From positions 1 through 15,422 of the forward strand of contig JANYCM010000178.1 in NCBI GenBank assembly GCA_025360285.1: 15,422 nucleotides of DNA, read 5' to 3'. This DNA comes from Sphingomonadales bacterium (GTDB taxonomy: Bacteria; Pseudomonadota; Alphaproteobacteria; Sphingomonadales; Sphingomonadaceae). Positions within the stretch are counted from its first letter, which is position 1, and every line of letters starts with the position of its first letter. The notes beneath the pieces were generated by a model. The model saw only the letters and a list, made by a program, of their open reading frames with translations. It was not told the DNA's origin and made no database searches. Positions 14,219-15,422 of the stretch are shown piece by piece. The position numbers and the translations under genes were made by a program.

Positions 14219-14821
14219 ATGGCGTCATCAGCCTTGACCGCAGCGGACCGGGTGCTGATCCCGGTCCCCGCCACGCCGGAAAATCTGGCGGGCTATGGCT
14301 GGATCATGGGCACGCCGGCGGGCACCGAACGCGACAAGATCGATTTCTATGGCAAGCAGGTCCGCGTCACCCACCCGGCCGCTTTCCGGTCCAATGACGA
14401 TACCTGCCTCAACCTGGTCAGCTTCCAGGAACGCCCGCTGCGGGTGCGCTGGATGGAATATCACACCAAACATACCCAGACCTTCATCCCGCTGGCCGGC
14501 AAGCCCTTTTACATGGTGCTCGGCAAGCCGACCTGCCGGCGTCCCGACGGATCGTTCGACGCCAGCCAACCCGGCGCGCCCAATCTCGACGACGTCAAAT
14601 GCTTCCATTTCGACGGGTCGGCGGGGATCGTCATGCACATCGGCACCTGGCATGAAGTGCCGTTTCCAATAGATGGTGACACGCATTTCGTCTGCATCTG
14701 CACCAACGAAACCAACGACAATCTTGAACATCAGGACGAAAACGGCGAATCGTGCGGCGGTGACCTCGACAAGGTCCGCATCGAACGCCGCTTCGGCCAT
14801 GGCCTGGTCATCCGGCCATGA
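14219..14821 (+). CDS. Ureidoglycolate lyase-like (AllA-type) cupin-fold protein
   Basis: 200 residues. The central motif E80-x-H82 followed by TQ-x-F-x-PL (86-92) and the later GTWHEVPF (142-149) match PF04115, whose founder AllA splits ureidoglycolate into glyoxylate and urea. No other purine or allantoin gene is nearby, so a different substrate is likely: the fold binds a small hydroxy or keto acid, and AllA-like genes do occur in unrelated catabolic clusters. An AGGAG ribosome-binding site stands about 8 bases before the ATG, and the gap to the BKACE stop is 10 bases. Its stop overlaps the GST start (ATGA at 14818-14821). It is probably a lyase or hydrolase acting next to the BKACE step. 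The Asp/Glu-rich C-terminal stretch (168-184) is longer than I would expect for AllA. Confidence 0.82.
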   Translation: MASSALTAADRVLIPVPATPENLAGYGWIMGTPAGTERDKIDFYGKQVRVTHPAAFRSNDDTCLNLVSFQERPLRVRWMEYHTKHTQTFIPLAGKPFYMVLGKPTCRRPDGSFDASQPGAPNLDDVKCFHFDGSAGIVMHIGTWHEVPFPIDGDTHFVCICTNETNDNLEHQDENGESCGGDLDKVRIERRFGHGLVIRP

Positions 14822-15422
14822 TCGAGCTTTATACCGCCACCACGCCGAATGGCCGCAAGGTCTCCATCGCCCTTGAAGAAATGGCGCTGGGCTATGTTGT
14901 CCATGCCTTCAACCTGAAGGCGATGGAGCAGAAGACCCCGGCGTTCCTGAAGATTAACCCCAACGGCCGCATCCCGGCGCTGGTTGATGATGGTTTCGCG
15001 ATTTTCGAAAGCGGGGCGATCCTGCTCTATCTGGCCGAAAAGACCGGGCAGCTACTCCCCGCCGATGCCCAGGAGCGCAGCCGTGTCGTCCAGTGGCTGA
15101 TGTGGCAGATGGGTGGGCTGGGGCCGATGCAGGGCCAGGCCAATGTGTTCTTCCGCTATTTCCCACAAAAGCTGCAACCCGCCATCGACCGCTATCAGAA
15201 TGAAGTGCGCCGGCTGTTCGGGGTGATGGATGCCCGGCTCGGCGAGGCGGAATGGCTGGCCGATGCCTATTCGATCGCTGATATCGCCTGCTACCCGTGG
15301 ATCGCCCAGGCCGATTGGTCGGGGGTGCCGCTCGATCCTTATGCGCATCTGGCGCGTTGGTTCGCCGCCATGGGCGCCCGCCCGGCGGTGATCGCCGGCA
15401 TGCAGGTGCCGACGCCACCCCG
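14818..15422 (+). CDS. Glutathione S-transferase, Ure2/YfcG (Nu-class)-like, 3' end outside window
   Basis: About 201 codons are visible and the frame is still open at the window edge. The thioredoxin-like N-terminal domain starts IELYTATTPNGRKV with the Thr-Pro-Asn-Gly-Arg active-site loop (9-13) of Ure2p/YfcG-type GSTs. The glutathione-binding segment is NPNGRIPALVD (47-57) with FESGAI (63-68). The alpha-helical C-terminal domain follows, with GLGPMQGQANVFFRY (100-114) and the N-capping SIADIACYPW (152-161). Nu-class enzymes show disulfide reductase or glutathione-lyase activity, including ether cleavage in lignin-degrading Novosphingobium. It is translationally coupled to the AllA-like gene by an ATGA overlap, so a role inside the pathway (isomerisation, thioether or ether cleavage) is more likely than general detoxification. 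Confidence 0.88.
   Translation, partial: MIELYTATTPNGRKVSIALEEMALGYVVHAFNLKAMEQKTPAFLKINPNGRIPALVDDGFAIFESGAILLYLAEKTGQLLPADAQERSRVVQWLMWQMGGLGPMQGQANVFFRYFPQKLQPAIDRYQNEVRRLFGVMDARLGEAEWLADAYSIADIACYPWIAQADWSGVPLDPYAHLARWFAAMGARPAVIAGMQVPTPP

Overview
The window reads as high-GC alphaproteobacterial DNA, most likely from a sphingomonad (Sphingomonas/Novosphingobium/Sphingobium type). This is an inference from base composition, codon use and the mix of families; there is no rRNA or housekeeping marker. I see no mobile elements, tRNAs, rRNAs or CRISPR arrays. It looks like one catabolic island for an unidentified organic acid or aromatic-type compound.

Layout. (1) 3-266: 3' end of a DUF1330-like gene (+). 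(2) 269-2754 (-): a Tat-exported FAD amine-oxidase-type enzyme followed by a Tat-exported DUF1838 protein. (3) 2872-5459 (-): a VAO/GlcD-type FAD oxidoreductase translationally coupled to a zinc-less MDR reductase, divergent from an MFS carrier (5621-6850, +). (4) 6893-8084 (-): an exported cytochrome c and a crotonase-fold protein without the usual catalytic glutamates, divergent from an MhpR-like IclR regulator (8331-9197, +). (5) 9198-9765: a sparse 568-base stretch with a hairpin, a candidate 36-residue small protein and one doubtful ORF. (6) 9766-13174 (-): GPH-type transporter, tandem alpha/beta-hydrolase, GlcG/HbpS-like protein. (7) 13327-15422 (+): BKACE (DUF849), ureidoglycolate-lyase-like protein and a GST cut by the window edge.

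The main discovery is a shared operator. The palindrome GTCCG-N5-CGGAC (one copy has ATCCG on the left) occurs four times: at 2835-2849, 5538-5552, 8160-8174 and 13243-13257. Every copy is intergenic, and 69-81 bases from the start codon of nearly every flanking gene; only the regulator's own gene is further away (156 bases). The best copy is a perfect 19-bp palindrome beside the IclR gene. Every recognisable operon except the edge fragment therefore sits next to one of these sites, which implies a single IclR regulon covering two transporters, periplasmic and cytoplasmic flavin enzymes, a cytochrome c and beta-keto-acid cleavage.

Working model (inference): the substrate is taken up by one or both carriers. 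It may be oxidised in part in the periplasm by the Tat-exported flavoenzyme, with electrons passing to cytochrome c. In the cytoplasm it would be processed by the FAD enzyme, MDR reductase, hydrolase and crotonase-fold protein. BKACE would use acetyl-CoA to split a beta-keto acid into acetoacetate and an acyl-CoA. The substrate cannot be named from the sequence.
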